Positions 8,898-17,646 of a stretch of DNA of 64,000 nt are shown one piece after another. The translations under genes and the position numbers were made by a program. The DNA is taken from the NCBI GenBank assembly GCA_023382935.1, contig JAHDXL010000010.1, forward strand, positions 50,111 through 114,110, in the 5' to 3' direction. Source of the stretch: Phycisphaerales bacterium (GTDB taxonomy: Bacteria; Planctomycetota; Phycisphaerae; Phycisphaerales; UBA1924). Numbering within the stretch: position 1 is the first letter of the stretch; every line of letters begins with the position of its first letter. Below the pieces are notes generated by a model. It was given only the letters and a program-made list of their open reading frames with translations, made no database searches and was not told the DNA's origin.

Positions 8898-9623
8898 ATG
8901 ATTGCCTGCACGAGGCGGTTGTGGCCGTGCGCGCTGGTGTTGCTGTCCGGCGCGACGGCCTTGGCGGACTGGGACTTCAACGATCCGTTCAAGATGCACT
9001 TCCCGCAGTTGCCCGATCCGAACGGGTGGGACGTGAACATGTCGATGCCGCGTGTGCTGGCCGACGACTGGATGTGCACGGACTCGGGCTGGGTGAGCGA
9101 CATCCACTTCTGGTTCAGTTACCAGGGTGACGTGTTCGCGCCCATTTACGGGATTCATGTGAGCATTCACGCCGACGACCGGAGCGGGCCTTTCAGCAGG
9201 CCGGGCAACCTGCTGTGGTCGCGTGATTTCATGCCGCACGAGTTCTCGGTGCGCGAATGGGGCACCGGGCAGCAGGGCTGGTACGACCCGGCCGCGGGCA
9301 TGGTGCTGCCGGGCGACCACGCCATGACGTGGCAGGCCAACATCGAGCACATCTTCGATCCATTCTGGCAAGATGCTGGCACGATCTATTGGCTCGACCT
9401 GTCGGTGATGACGGACCCGTTTACGCAGGTCGGCTGGAAGACGTCCTTCATGCACTTCGAGGATGACGCGGTGTGGGGCGACATGAGCGGGATGTTCTGG
9501 GAGGAGTTGTTTGACCCGTTTACCGGGATCTCGCTTGACTTGGCGTTCGTGATCACGCCTTCGCCGGGCGCTCTGGCGCTGCTGGCGATCGCCGGCGCCC
9601 TGACGACACGGCGTCGTCGCTGA
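8898..9623 (+). CDS. PEP-CTERM-like sorted secreted protein
   Basis: The 241-residue protein starts at 8898, 6 nt after AAGAAGGAGG. It has an N-terminal signal peptide (MIACTRRLWPCALVLLSGATALA, cleavage near ALA-D). The domain is Trp- and Asp-rich and predicted to be beta-rich; it contains DDWMC, WVSDIHFWFSY and IHVSIHADD, a pattern frequent in planctomycete extracellular proteins of unknown role. It ends in ITPSPGALALLAIAGALTTRRRR, a PEP-CTERM-like tail with PSP in place of PEP. Export and sorting by an exosortase-type system is inferred from this tail. No enzymatic motif is visible. Confidence 0.8.
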   Translation: MIACTRRLWPCALVLLSGATALADWDFNDPFKMHFPQLPDPNGWDVNMSMPRVLADDWMCTDSGWVSDIHFWFSYQGDVFAPIYGIHVSIHADDRSGPFSRPGNLLWSRDFMPHEFSVREWGTGQQGWYDPAAGMVLPGDHAMTWQANIEHIFDPFWQDAGTIYWLDLSVMTDPFTQVGWKTSFMHFEDDAVWGDMSGMFWEELFDPFTGISLDLAFVITPSPGALALLAIAGALTTRRRR

Positions 9624-9658
9624 GCGGAGGCGAACGGGGAGAGGGAGTGACCGCGAAA

Positions 9659-9696
9659 GATGCCGCCCGATGACCACAGTCGAATCGGGCGGCATC
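9659..9696. terminator. Bidirectional terminator hairpin between convergent genes
   Basis: A perfect 13-bp stem (GATGCCGCCCGAT pairing with ATCGGGCGGCATC) with a 12-nt loop. It lies between the PEP-CTERM gene (plus, ends 9623) and pepA (minus, ends 9833). On the minus strand it is followed by TTTC. The rest of 9624-9832 shows no coding signal. Confidence 0.7.
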
Positions 9697-9832
9697 ATCT
9701 GCTGGCGCCGAGAGTTCCATCTTCGGACGTTGCCGGGTGGCGCGCGGTGGATGCCGAAGAGCACCCTTGAGGCCAAGGTTGCTGGCATGCCACTGAAAGA
9801 GTGGCGGCAGGCACGCGGTCTCGGAAAAGCGT

Positions 9833-11338
9833 TCAATCCTGGTCGAGCAGTTCGGCTAGCAGGCGAACGCCGAAGCCGGTGGGCCCGGCCACGTAGGGGC
9901 CCTTGTCTGATTCGAGGGCGTGCACGCCGGCGATGTCGATGTGGCACCAGGGGAAGGGTTTGGTGCCGTTCTTGAGCGGGTAGTCGACGAAGTAGCGCAG
10001 GAAGGCGGCGCCTTGGATGGGGTGAGCCTCTCGCACCGGAGCCGAATTGACGATGTCGGCCACGGGCGACTTCATCATCTTCTGGTATTCCTCGTCGTGC
10101 GGGAGTCTCCAGATGCGGTCGCCACTGGTGTCGGCGGCGGCCTGGATGCGCTCGCGGAGGTCATCATCCTCGCACCAGAAGCCGGCGAAGGGCTTGCCCA
10201 GCGCGATAACGACGCCGCCGGTGAGCGTCGCCAGATCGACGATGAACTCGGGCTTTTCATTATCCAGCGCCCAGCACAGGGCGTCGGCGAGGACCAGGCG
10301 TCCCTCGGCGTCGGTGTTGGTCACCTCGACGGTCACACCATTGCGGAAGGTGAGCACGTCGTCGGGGCGGTAGGCCTCGTCGGAGATGGAGTTTTCGGCC
10401 GCGGCGAGCAGGGCGACCACGGGGCGATTTGGCTTGATCACGTTGGCGATGACGTGCATGGCGCCGATGACGGCGCACCCGCCGTCCTTGTCGCGCTTCA
10501 TGCCCTTCATGCCGTTGTTGATCTTGAGCGACAGCCCCCCCGTGTCATAGGTCATGGTCTTGCCGATGAGAACCGCCGGCTTGGTGCCGCGGGCGACGCG
10601 GGCCGGGCGATACTCGATGCGAATGAGGCAGGGCTTGTTCTCGCTGGCCTTGCCGACGTTGATCAGTCCTTCCAAGCGTTCATCTTCCAGGCGCTTGCCC
10701 TGGATGACCGAGACGGAGAGGTTGGACTTCCCGCGCGCCAGGGCCTTGGCCTGGGCGGCCATCCACGCGGGCGTCGCAACATTGGGTGGCGATTGGCTGA
10801 GTGTGCGGGCGAGATTGACGCCCTCGGCGATCCCCAGCCCGCGCTGCATGCCGCGGGTGAAGGCGTCATCGCTGCAGCGGAGTTGGAGTTTGGCGCGGGT
10901 CGCGGCAGTGGTGGCCTTTCCGCGGAACTGATCGCAGACCCAGCCGGCAATGCCGACGGTTTCGCCGAACAGGGATCCGGCGCGGGCGGAGTTGATGCGT
11001 CTGGCCTTGAGCGGACCGACCAGGTCGATCTCGACGTTGGAGGCCTTGACGGCCGCGAGGCGGCGTGCCACCGCGGCCGCCACCGCGCGGACCGAGTCGG
11101 CGGTGAAGGAGTCTTTCGGGCCTAGGCCAACGAGCAGGACACGCTGGATTTCGCCTTCGGGATAGGCCTCGACGATGCTGCCCAGGTCACCCGAGCAGTC
11201 GGGACGGGCGCAGGCGAGTTTGACCGAGCCGTCGGGGTCGCGCGAGGCGGTGGCGCGATCCAGTTTCTCGCCGCTGAAGAAGCCCAGGACGAGGGTATCG
11301 ACCTGCCCGCGCGAGCCGATGCGAACGGATTCGAACAT
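9833..11338 (-). CDS. pepA: Leucyl aminopeptidase (peptidase family M17)
   Basis: Cytosolic di-metal aminopeptidase that trims N-terminal residues from peptides, 501 residues. The C-terminal catalytic domain has the metal-binding Lys and Asp in GKTMTYDTGGLSLK, the following MKRDKDGG segment, and the M17 signature NTDAEGRL with its Asp and Glu ligands. The N-terminal alpha/beta domain is the usual regulatory part. The first motif differs slightly from the common GKGxTFDSGG form. The start at 11338 follows GGAG with a 6-nt spacer; a longer in-frame extension to 11506 lacks coding character. A hairpin at 9659-9696 terminates it. Confidence 0.95.
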   Translation of the reverse strand: MFESVRIGSRGQVDTLVLGFFSGEKLDRATASRDPDGSVKLACARPDCSGDLGSIVEAYPEGEIQRVLLVGLGPKDSFTADSVRAVAAAVARRLAAVKASNVEIDLVGPLKARRINSARAGSLFGETVGIAGWVCDQFRGKATTAATRAKLQLRCSDDAFTRGMQRGLGIAEGVNLARTLSQSPPNVATPAWMAAQAKALARGKSNLSVSVIQGKRLEDERLEGLINVGKASENKPCLIRIEYRPARVARGTKPAVLIGKTMTYDTGGLSLKINNGMKGMKRDKDGGCAVIGAMHVIANVIKPNRPVVALLAAAENSISDEAYRPDDVLTFRNGVTVEVTNTDAEGRLVLADALCWALDNEKPEFIVDLATLTGGVVIALGKPFAGFWCEDDDLRERIQAAADTSGDRIWRLPHDEEYQKMMKSPVADIVNSAPVREAHPIQGAAFLRYFVDYPLKNGTKPFPWCHIDIAGVHALESDKGPYVAGPTGFGVRLLAELLDQD

Positions 11339-11741
11339 GGGGAACTCCATCTGCAAGAGGACGTGGTCGGGGGGAGACGAGAGCATAGCCGAAGCCGGGG
11401 GATGCGGGCCGCCTGCGGGAGATTTCGGGTCGTGGCCTTCCGAGGGCCGAACGCCCATGCCCCCGCTGAGTAGGGAGAGTTGTGCCGGCGGCACGAGGCG
11501 TTTCAAGATGGGGGAGGAGCCAGCCGATCAAGCCCGTCGGCGGGTGCGGTTTTCTGGCATGATGAACCCGCCGACCCTATGGTTCGTAACTCCGCGCAGA
11601 GCGGAGGTGGGGGGGTCTGTCCCCGAACTATGGGAATATGGGTCTACAGCCACCCCCTACGTGGGGGGTAAGAGAAGGGTGCCGCCACGGAGAGGCGAGG
11701 ATTGAGGCTCGAGACTCGGCCAATGAAGCGGGAGTAAATCC

Positions 11742-12743
11742 ATGAGCAAGAAACTGGCGGTAATCGGTGGCGGCGGCGGGTTCATTGGTGGCCACCTGGC
11801 GCGTCGGATGCTGCAGCGTGGGTTTCGGGTGCGTTCGGTGGACATCAAGCCGCTGGACGAGTGGTACCAGGTGCACCCGGAGGCTGAGAACATCGTCGCC
11901 GACCTGAAGGACAAGGACAACTGCTACCGCGCCTGCGACGGAGCCCACGAGGTGTTCCAGTTGGCGGCCGACATGGGCGGGATGGGTTTCATCGAGAACA
12001 ACAAGGCGCTGTGCATGCTCAGCGTGCTGACGAACACGCACATGCTGCTGGCAGCGCGCGACTGCGGGGTGGAGAAGTTCTTCTACTCCTCGTCGGCCTG
12101 CGTGTACAACGCCGACAAGCAGAAGGACACGCACGTCACGGCGCTGAAGGAAGAAGATGCGTATCCGGCCATGCCGGAGGACGGGTACGGGTGGGAGAAG
12201 TTGTTCAGCGAGCGTATGTGCCGGCACTTCCGCGAGGACTTCGGTCTGCACACGCGGGTGGCGCGCTTCCACAACGTGTACGGTCCCTTTGGCACATGGG
12301 AGGGCGGGCGCGAGAAGGCTCCGGCGGCCATCTGCCGCAAGGTGATTCAGTGCCTGGTGACCAACGATCACAACATCGAAATCTGGGGCGACGGCGAGCA
12401 GACGAGGTCGTTCATGTACATCGATGACTGCCTCAAGGGCATCGACGCGATCACCCACTCCGACATTCTCGAACCGATCAACTTGGGATCGAGCGAACTG
12501 GTGAGCATCAACCAGTTGGTCGACATCGTCGAGGACATCGCGGGCATCAGATTGAAGCGGCACTACAATCTCGACGCGCCCAAGGGCGTGCGCGGGCGCA
12601 ACAGCGACAACACGCTGATCCGCAAGTACCTGGGCTGGGAGCCCTCGACCACGCTGCGCGAGGGCATGAAGAAGACCTACGACTGGATCTGGGGCGAGTA
12701 CAAGGCCAAGTACGGGAACAAGCCGGCCGTCGCCCGAGTCTGA
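11742..12743 (+). CDS. GDP-mannose 3,5-epimerase-like NAD-dependent sugar epimerase
   Basis: Extended SDR enzyme, 333 residues, predicted to convert GDP-D-mannose into GDP-L-galactose or GDP-L-gulose. The NAD motif GGGGGFIGGHL is at 9-19. From memory of the plant enzyme, its four catalytic residues (Cys145, Tyr174, Lys178, Lys217) fall at Cys120 in SSSACVY, Tyr149 and Lys153 in GYGWEK, and Lys192 in GGREKAPAA, all with the same offset of 25. NVYGPFGTW, QTRSFMYIDDC and GVRGRNSDN are further shared blocks. It opens the polysaccharide cluster and would supply an L-sugar donor. A terminator-like hairpin follows it. Confidence 0.85.
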   Translation: MSKKLAVIGGGGGFIGGHLARRMLQRGFRVRSVDIKPLDEWYQVHPEAENIVADLKDKDNCYRACDGAHEVFQLAADMGGMGFIENNKALCMLSVLTNTHMLLAARDCGVEKFFYSSSACVYNADKQKDTHVTALKEEDAYPAMPEDGYGWEKLFSERMCRHFREDFGLHTRVARFHNVYGPFGTWEGGREKAPAAICRKVIQCLVTNDHNIEIWGDGEQTRSFMYIDDCLKGIDAITHSDILEPINLGSSELVSINQLVDIVEDIAGIRLKRHYNLDAPKGVRGRNSDNTLIRKYLGWEPSTTLREGMKKTYDWIWGEYKAKYGNKPAVARV

Positions 12744-12779
12744 CCGGCGCGTCGGGCCTGCATGAGTGAAGCACCCAGC

Positions 12780-12815
12780 GGCGCGGCCGGTCCACCAGCC
12801 GCGCCGTTTCCTTTC
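12780..12815 (+). terminator. Terminator or attenuator hairpin after the epimerase gene
   Basis: Stem GGCGCGGC / GCCGCGCC (8 bp) with a 10-nt loop, followed by GTTTCCTTTC. It lies between the epimerase stop (12743) and the next gene (12827), so it may reduce read-through into the rest of the cluster. Confidence 0.6.
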
Positions 12816-12826
12816 AAGAGCCTTCC

Positions 12827-14116
12827 ATGACCGAGATTCCCAACCGTGGCACGCTTCTGATCATCTCGCAGGTCTATGTGCCTGACCCGGCCAGCGTGGG
12901 GCAGCACATGCACGACGCGGCCGAGGAAATGGTCCACCGCGGCTACAAGGTCGTGGTGTTCACGTCGGCCCGCGGATATGACGACCCGACGCAGAAGTTC
13001 CCGCTGCGGGAGACCATCGATGGCGTTGACGTGCGGCGGATGGCGCTGTCGAGTTTCGGCAAGAAGTCGATCCCCCTGCGGGTGCTGGCGCAACTGATCT
13101 TCCTTCTCCAGTGCGCCGTGCGCGGCGTGTTCGTGGGCGACCTGCAGGGCGTGCTGGTGAGCACGTCGCCCCCGATGGCCTCGGTGGCGGCGCTGATCGT
13201 GCGCTTCGTGCGCCGCGTGCCGCTGGTCTACTGGGTGATGGACCTGAACCCCGACCAGATGGTCGAACTGGGCAAACTCACGCCAGATTCGATGCTGGTC
13301 CGGCTGTTCAACGTGTTCAACCGGTACATCCTGAAGCGGTCGAAGGCTGTGGTTGCGCTGGATCGCTTCATGGCCGAGAGGTTGAACCGGAAACTGGACG
13401 TGACGCACAAGTTGGACATCATGCCGCCGTGGCCGCATGACTCAGCGCTGGAGGTGGTGCCGCACGAGTCCAACCCGTTCCGCGCCGAATACGACCTCGG
13501 CTCCGGTGTGGACGGAAAGTTCGTGGTGATGTATTCGGGCAATCACGGGTTCTCGACGCCCGTGGTGACGGTGCTCGAGGCAGCGGTGCGGATGCAGGAT
13601 CGTGAGCGGCTGAAGTTCTTCTTCATCGGCGGCGGCGTGGGCAAGAAGGACGTGCGCGCGACGATCGAGAAGCACCACCCCACGAACCTGACCGACCTGC
13701 CGTATCAGCCGTTCGACCGCATCAAGTACTCGCTGTCGGCCGCGGACGTGCACCTGGTGAGCGTGGGCGACGACGTAGTGGGCGTGGTGCACCCGTGCAA
13801 GGTGTACGGCGCGATGGCGGTGGCGCGGCCAATCCTGCTGCTCGGGCCCGATCCGTGCCACGTTTCGGACATCATCCGCGAGCACAAGATCGGGTGGCAC
13901 ATCAGGCACGGAGACGTGGACGGGGCGATCAGAGTCATCGACGAGATTCTGGCGACACCCAGGGATGAACTGGAGGCGATGGGCCGGCGGGCGCGGGAAC
14001 TGGCGAGCAAGGAGTTCGGGATGCGCGAACTGCGTGGCCGCTTCTGCGACGTGGTGGAGCGTGCCATCCCGGGTCGTTCGTCTCGTGTCGCGGTGCGCGC
14101 GGAGAGCAGGCCATGA
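12827..14116 (+). CDS. Glycosyltransferase family 4 (WcaI-like)
   Basis: A 429-residue GT-B fold glycosyltransferase. The N-terminal half has LIISQVYVPDPASVGQHMHDAAEEM, the acceptor-side motif of WcaI-type enzymes. The C-terminal half has the nucleotide-sugar site: MYSGNHG near 230, FFFIGGG, and the late segment VVGVVHPCKVYGAMAVARPIL, which corresponds to the usual E-x7-E region. It would transfer a hexose to a growing lipid-linked or polymer chain at the cytoplasmic face. The stop overlaps the following sulfotransferase start (ATGA, 14113-14116). The exact donor and linkage cannot be read from sequence. Confidence 0.88.
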   Translation: MTEIPNRGTLLIISQVYVPDPASVGQHMHDAAEEMVHRGYKVVVFTSARGYDDPTQKFPLRETIDGVDVRRMALSSFGKKSIPLRVLAQLIFLLQCAVRGVFVGDLQGVLVSTSPPMASVAALIVRFVRRVPLVYWVMDLNPDQMVELGKLTPDSMLVRLFNVFNRYILKRSKAVVALDRFMAERLNRKLDVTHKLDIMPPWPHDSALEVVPHESNPFRAEYDLGSGVDGKFVVMYSGNHGFSTPVVTVLEAAVRMQDRERLKFFFIGGGVGKKDVRATIEKHHPTNLTDLPYQPFDRIKYSLSAADVHLVSVGDDVVGVVHPCKVYGAMAVARPILLLGPDPCHVSDIIREHKIGWHIRHGDVDGAIRVIDEILATPRDELEAMGRRARELASKEFGMRELRGRFCDVVERAIPGRSSRVAVRAESRP

Positions 14117-14964
14117 GCAGTCATGGTGCTCACGGCGGGCGGTCCGGGCCGATCCTGGTGGCCTCGCACGAGCGGAGCGGAACCCATCTGTTCATGGACC
14201 TCTTGCGTCGACAGGTGCGTCAGTGTCGCGGGCGGGTGGGGCGATTCGTCAATCCGCATGATTCCCTGTATTTCTCAATTGATCGGTTGAATGCCGGACA
14301 TCACCGCCCGGGCAGGCCGGAGGAGTGTGAGCGGGTGCTGCGAGCGATTCCCCGCCCGTGTCTGAAGACGCATAACACGCCGCGCATGGAGCGCACGGCC
14401 CCGGAGCACCGGGCCTACATCGACGCACTCCTCGAGCGTTCCATGTGGGTCTACTGCTATCGCGACGGGCGCAACGTGATGTGCAGCCTGCAGCGATTCC
14501 GGCAGTCGTTCGATACTACGGCGTCGGAAGGCATCGGCCCATTTCTGCGTGAAGACCACGGCGACGGGCGAAGCCGCGTGAGAGCGTGGGCCGACCATGT
14601 CCGCGAATGGCTGGCAGTGGAGCGCGTGCTCCCGGTTCGATTCGAGGAGGTGGTCAAGGACACGCGATCGCTGCTGGAGCGCGTCTGCAAGGCGCTGGAT
14701 CTGGAGCCGGAATGGAACGAGCCGCTGCTGCCCAAGCCCACCAAGTCGCGGCTGGAGCACTGGTGGTCGCGCGTTTCCGGGCGCGACGAGAGCACGAACA
14801 TCACCGGGCGCGGCAAGGGGCTGGAGCCGGTGAAGTGGAAGACGGCCTTTACGCCGGAAGACCGGCTGTTCTTTGAAGAGCAATCGCAGGGACTCCTGGT
14901 CGAACTGGGCTATGAGAAGTCGAGCGACTGGGTGAATGCCGATCAGGCAGGGAGCGGCCAGTGA
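14113..14964 (+). CDS. Sulfotransferase domain protein
   Basis: A 283-residue PAPS-dependent sulfotransferase. The 5'-phosphosulfate loop is SHERSGTHLFMDLL (about residues 18-31), and the 3'-phosphate motif is YCYRDGRNVMCSLQRF (about 115-130). GRGKGLEPVKWKTAFT near the C terminus fits the third PAPS-contacting region. It lies within a polysaccharide cluster and is translationally coupled at both ends (ATGA with the upstream glycosyltransferase, GTGA with the downstream formyltransferase), so the likely acceptor is a sugar of that polymer. A second sulfotransferase is encoded at 16767. Confidence 0.85.
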   Translation: MSSHGAHGGRSGPILVASHERSGTHLFMDLLRRQVRQCRGRVGRFVNPHDSLYFSIDRLNAGHHRPGRPEECERVLRAIPRPCLKTHNTPRMERTAPEHRAYIDALLERSMWVYCYRDGRNVMCSLQRFRQSFDTTASEGIGPFLREDHGDGRSRVRAWADHVREWLAVERVLPVRFEEVVKDTRSLLERVCKALDLEPEWNEPLLPKPTKSRLEHWWSRVSGRDESTNITGRGKGLEPVKWKTAFTPEDRLFFEEQSQGLLVELGYEKSSDWVNADQAGSGQ

Positions 14965-15851
14965 CGCAGGCGCTGAACGAGAAGGCGGCGTCGCCGATGA
15001 CGCATCCGGCGATCGACGGGAACCTTGACCCCGTGCCGCGCATGGATCCACCGGGGCGGGCACTGCGCAAGTACGTGTTCATCCAGAACGATCCGTTCTA
15101 TCTTCCCAAGGTGCTGGACAAGTACCTGCGAGAGTTTGCCGACTCGACGGTGGGCATCAACGTGCAGTCGGTGGCGCAGGGCAAGCGCACGGTGGTGCAG
15201 ACGGCCATGGACCTGCTCAGGATGTACGGGCCGTGGTACTTCCAGTGGAAGTTCCGTAACTACATCTGGCGCAAGGTGCAGGGCAGGGTATTCAACGATG
15301 TGCTGGGCTCGACGAAGCGATGCTACTCGGTGGCTGCGGTGGCGCGGAAGTACAAGGTGCCTCTGCACGAGTGCGCCGACGTGAACAGCGAGGAGTTTCT
15401 CCAACTGCTGCGTGACCTTGGGGTCGAATTCATCGTGTCGATCTCGGGGACGCAGTTGTACAAGCGGAAACTGCGCGAGCAGACGCCGTGGGGCATCGTG
15501 AACTGCCACGGGGCGCTGTTGCCCAGGTATCGCGGGCTGATGCCGAGTTTCTGGACGCTGGCCAACGACGAGAAAGTGGGCGGAGTCAGCGTGCATTACG
15601 TGGACAGGAAATTGGACAACGGGCCGATCTTGGTGCAGAAGAGTTACCGGATTCACGCGCACGACACCCTGGAGGATGTGATGGCGCGGTCGAAGGACCT
15701 TGCGGCCGAGGCGATCATCGAGTGCGTGCACAAGGTGGAGGCAGGCCATCCGGAGTTGATGCCCAACCCGATTTCGGAGATGACGCATTTCTCGATGCCG
15801 ACGAAAGAGGATGTGCGGCGGTTCAGAGCCGCCGGGCACAGGTTTTTCTAG
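14961..15851 (+). CDS. Formyltransferase-fold protein of the polysaccharide cluster
   Basis: A 296-residue protein of the methionyl-tRNA/sugar formyltransferase superfamily, which uses 10-formyl-tetrahydrofolate. The core motif VNCHGALLPRYRGLMPSFW contains the expected Asn-x-His, and GGVSVHYVDRKLDNGPIL carries the catalytic-Asp region of the family. It lacks the C-terminal OB domain of tRNA formyltransferases, so sugar-amine formylation is the more likely role in this context. A GTG start at 14961 follows GGGAG (7-nt spacer) and overlaps the preceding stop; an ATG at 14997 is the alternative. About 130 N-terminal residues before the core are atypically long. Confidence 0.8.
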   Translation: MTQALNEKAASPMTHPAIDGNLDPVPRMDPPGRALRKYVFIQNDPFYLPKVLDKYLREFADSTVGINVQSVAQGKRTVVQTAMDLLRMYGPWYFQWKFRNYIWRKVQGRVFNDVLGSTKRCYSVAAVARKYKVPLHECADVNSEEFLQLLRDLGVEFIVSISGTQLYKRKLREQTPWGIVNCHGALLPRYRGLMPSFWTLANDEKVGGVSVHYVDRKLDNGPILVQKSYRIHAHDTLEDVMARSKDLAAEAIIECVHKVEAGHPELMPNPISEMTHFSMPTKEDVRRFRAAGHRFF

Positions 15852-15882
15852 AATGACGCCGCCAAGGACCATCGAGACGCCG

Positions 15883-16770
15883 ATGACCCATGCCCTCTCG
15901 TTCGACATCGAGGACTGGTTTCACATCGTTGAAGTGAAGGCGGTGGAGAATCCCGAGTTGTGGCCGGACCTGCACGCCAGCAGCAGCCTCGTCGAGCGGT
16001 ATACGGACCTGATACTGGAGATCTGTGCGCGCCATCGGACGCGCGCGACGTTCTTCATCCTCGGCTGGGTGGCCGAGCGCCATCCGGAGATGGTGCGCCG
16101 CATCGCCGACGCCGGGCACGAGATCGGAACCCACTCCTTCTGGCACCGCAAGGTCTATGAACTTTCGCCGGAGCAGTTCCGCGAGGACATGCGCCACTCG
16201 ATCGATGTGATCGAGCAGGCCTCGGGATCGAAGGTGGTCGGCTTCCGGGCCCCATCGTTCAGCATCACCGAAGGGACCGAGTGGGCCTTCGACGTGATCG
16301 CCGAGATCGGGCTGCTGTACGACGCAAGTCTGTTTCCGGCCAGGCGCGGACACGGCGGCTACGCATGCCCGCCCGGGATCCACTTTCACGAGTCGCCCCA
16401 GGGGCGGAAGATCCCCGAGTTGCCCATGTCGATCGCCCCGGTCGGGTTCGGGCCGGTGAAGAAGCGCATGTGCTACTCGGGCGGCGGGTATATGCGCCTG
16501 CTGCCCTATCGCCTGATCGAGCAGGGTGTGGCCAGCGAAGCCGCGTCCGGGCGGGCGACGGTGGTGTATCTCCATCCGCGCGATTTTGCGCCCGATTGTC
16601 CCAAGGTGCGCATGCCCCCTCACCGCTTTTTCAAGTGTTACGTGGGAACCTCGACAACGGCGGGAAAACTCGACCGGCTCATCGCCTCCCATCGCTTCGA
16701 CACCTGTCGCGCGGTGCTGGAGCAAGCCATCGGCCCGTTGACGCCGCTGGTCAGGGAGCACGCCGCTTGA
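15883..16770 (+). CDS. XrtA-type polysaccharide deacetylase
   Basis: A 295-residue carbohydrate esterase 4 (NodB-fold) enzyme. The metal and catalytic residues sit in SFDIEDWFH (Asp8/Asp11) and GTHSFWHRK (His84 and His88). The C-terminal part (VVYLHPRDFAPDCP, FKCYVGTSTTAGKLDRL) is the DUF3473 extension of the deacetylases found in exosortase (XrtA) exopolysaccharide loci. It would remove N-acetyl groups from polymer sugars, producing free amines that the neighbouring formyltransferase could modify; that link is inference. Start at 15883 chosen by family N terminus (MTHALSFDIED); an in-frame ATG at 15853 is possible. The stop overlaps the next gene (TTGA). Confidence 0.88.
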   Translation: MTHALSFDIEDWFHIVEVKAVENPELWPDLHASSSLVERYTDLILEICARHRTRATFFILGWVAERHPEMVRRIADAGHEIGTHSFWHRKVYELSPEQFREDMRHSIDVIEQASGSKVVGFRAPSFSITEGTEWAFDVIAEIGLLYDASLFPARRGHGGYACPPGIHFHESPQGRKIPELPMSIAPVGFGPVKKRMCYSGGGYMRLLPYRLIEQGVASEAASGRATVVYLHPRDFAPDCPKVRMPPHRFFKCYVGTSTTAGKLDRLIASHRFDTCRAVLEQAIGPLTPLVREHAA

Positions 16771-17621
16771 CCGACGCACCGATCATCCTCGTCGGCACGC
16801 ACCGCTCGGGCACTACGTGGCTGGGCGAGGTATTCAGCCAGCATCCGCGCCTGGCGTACTGCGTCGAGCCGCGGCACGTATGGACCTGGGGCAACAGTTA
16901 CACCCCTGACGACGTGCTGACCGAGCAGCATGCGACTGACCGCGTGCGCGCGCACATTCGCAGAACCTTCGCCGATTTCGTCCAGGCCGCGGGCAAGGAC
17001 CGACTAGCGGAGAAGACGCCGAGCAATTGCCTGCGGCTGCGGTTCATCCGGGCGGTGTTCCCGGAGGCTCGCATCCTGCTGGTGATCCGCGACGGGCGAA
17101 GCGTGCTGAGATCGACGGACGAGATTCTGGCCAAGGGGGTGCCCTGGGAACGGATCCTGACGCGAGCGCGCCAGACCCCGATCACCGAGTGGCCCGCCTA
17201 CGGCAGGCAGGCATTCGACACCATCTGGCGGAAGGTGACGCGGAAGAAGTTGAACTACTGGGGCCCGAGGCCGCCGGGATGGCGCGAGTGGCTGGGCAGC
17301 GACTCGACGGACCTGGTGATGGCCAAGCAGTGGGCGGGCACGATCGGACGGGCGATCGACGACGCCGAGTGGCTGGAGGCCCGCGGGCAGGGAGTGTTTC
17401 GCTTCCGGTATGAAGACCTGATGCAGAGGCCGCGGGAGTTGATGACGCAAATCTGTGATTACGCTGAACTGGCCGACGCCGAGCCGGTGATCGCGTTCAC
17501 AGAGCAGACCGCCGACCCGACGCGGAGCGAGAAGTGGCGGTCGGCGCTGGATGAGGAGTTGCTGGCGCTGGTGAGGCCTCACATGGAGCCGACGCTGACG
17601 CGCCTGGGATATGCCTGGTGA
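16767..17621 (+). CDS. Sulfotransferase family protein
   Basis: A 284-residue second sulfotransferase of the cluster. The 5'-phosphosulfate loop is IILVGTHRSGTTWLGEVF (residues 6-23), and the 3'-phosphate site is RILLVIRDGRSVLRSTDE (about 95-112). The open frame extends far upstream, but translation most probably begins at the TTG at 16767, which follows AGGGAG with an 8-nt spacer and overlaps the deacetylase stop. Length and spacing fit the bacterial Sulfotransfer_3 group. It diverges strongly from the sulfotransferase at 14113, so the two probably act on different acceptor positions. Confidence 0.85.
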   Translation: MTDAPIILVGTHRSGTTWLGEVFSQHPRLAYCVEPRHVWTWGNSYTPDDVLTEQHATDRVRAHIRRTFADFVQAAGKDRLAEKTPSNCLRLRFIRAVFPEARILLVIRDGRSVLRSTDEILAKGVPWERILTRARQTPITEWPAYGRQAFDTIWRKVTRKKLNYWGPRPPGWREWLGSDSTDLVMAKQWAGTIGRAIDDAEWLEARGQGVFRFRYEDLMQRPRELMTQICDYAELADAEPVIAFTEQTADPTRSEKWRSALDEELLALVRPHMEPTLTRLGYAW

Positions 17622-17646
17622 TCAGACCACCCGATAGGATCTGAGC

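Noticed and set aside
11651..11668. ACCCCC-TACGTG-GGGGGT dyad before the epimerase gene, considered as a terminator
   Set aside because: No T-run follows on the plus strand, and pepA, the gene upstream on the map, is transcribed away from it; it may be an operator, but nothing supports that.
16281..17621. Long open frame of 446 codons ahead of the second sulfotransferase
   Set aside because: The first 160 codons overlap the polysaccharide deacetylase in another frame and have no protein-like composition; the TTG at 16767 with a good ribosome binding site is the real start.
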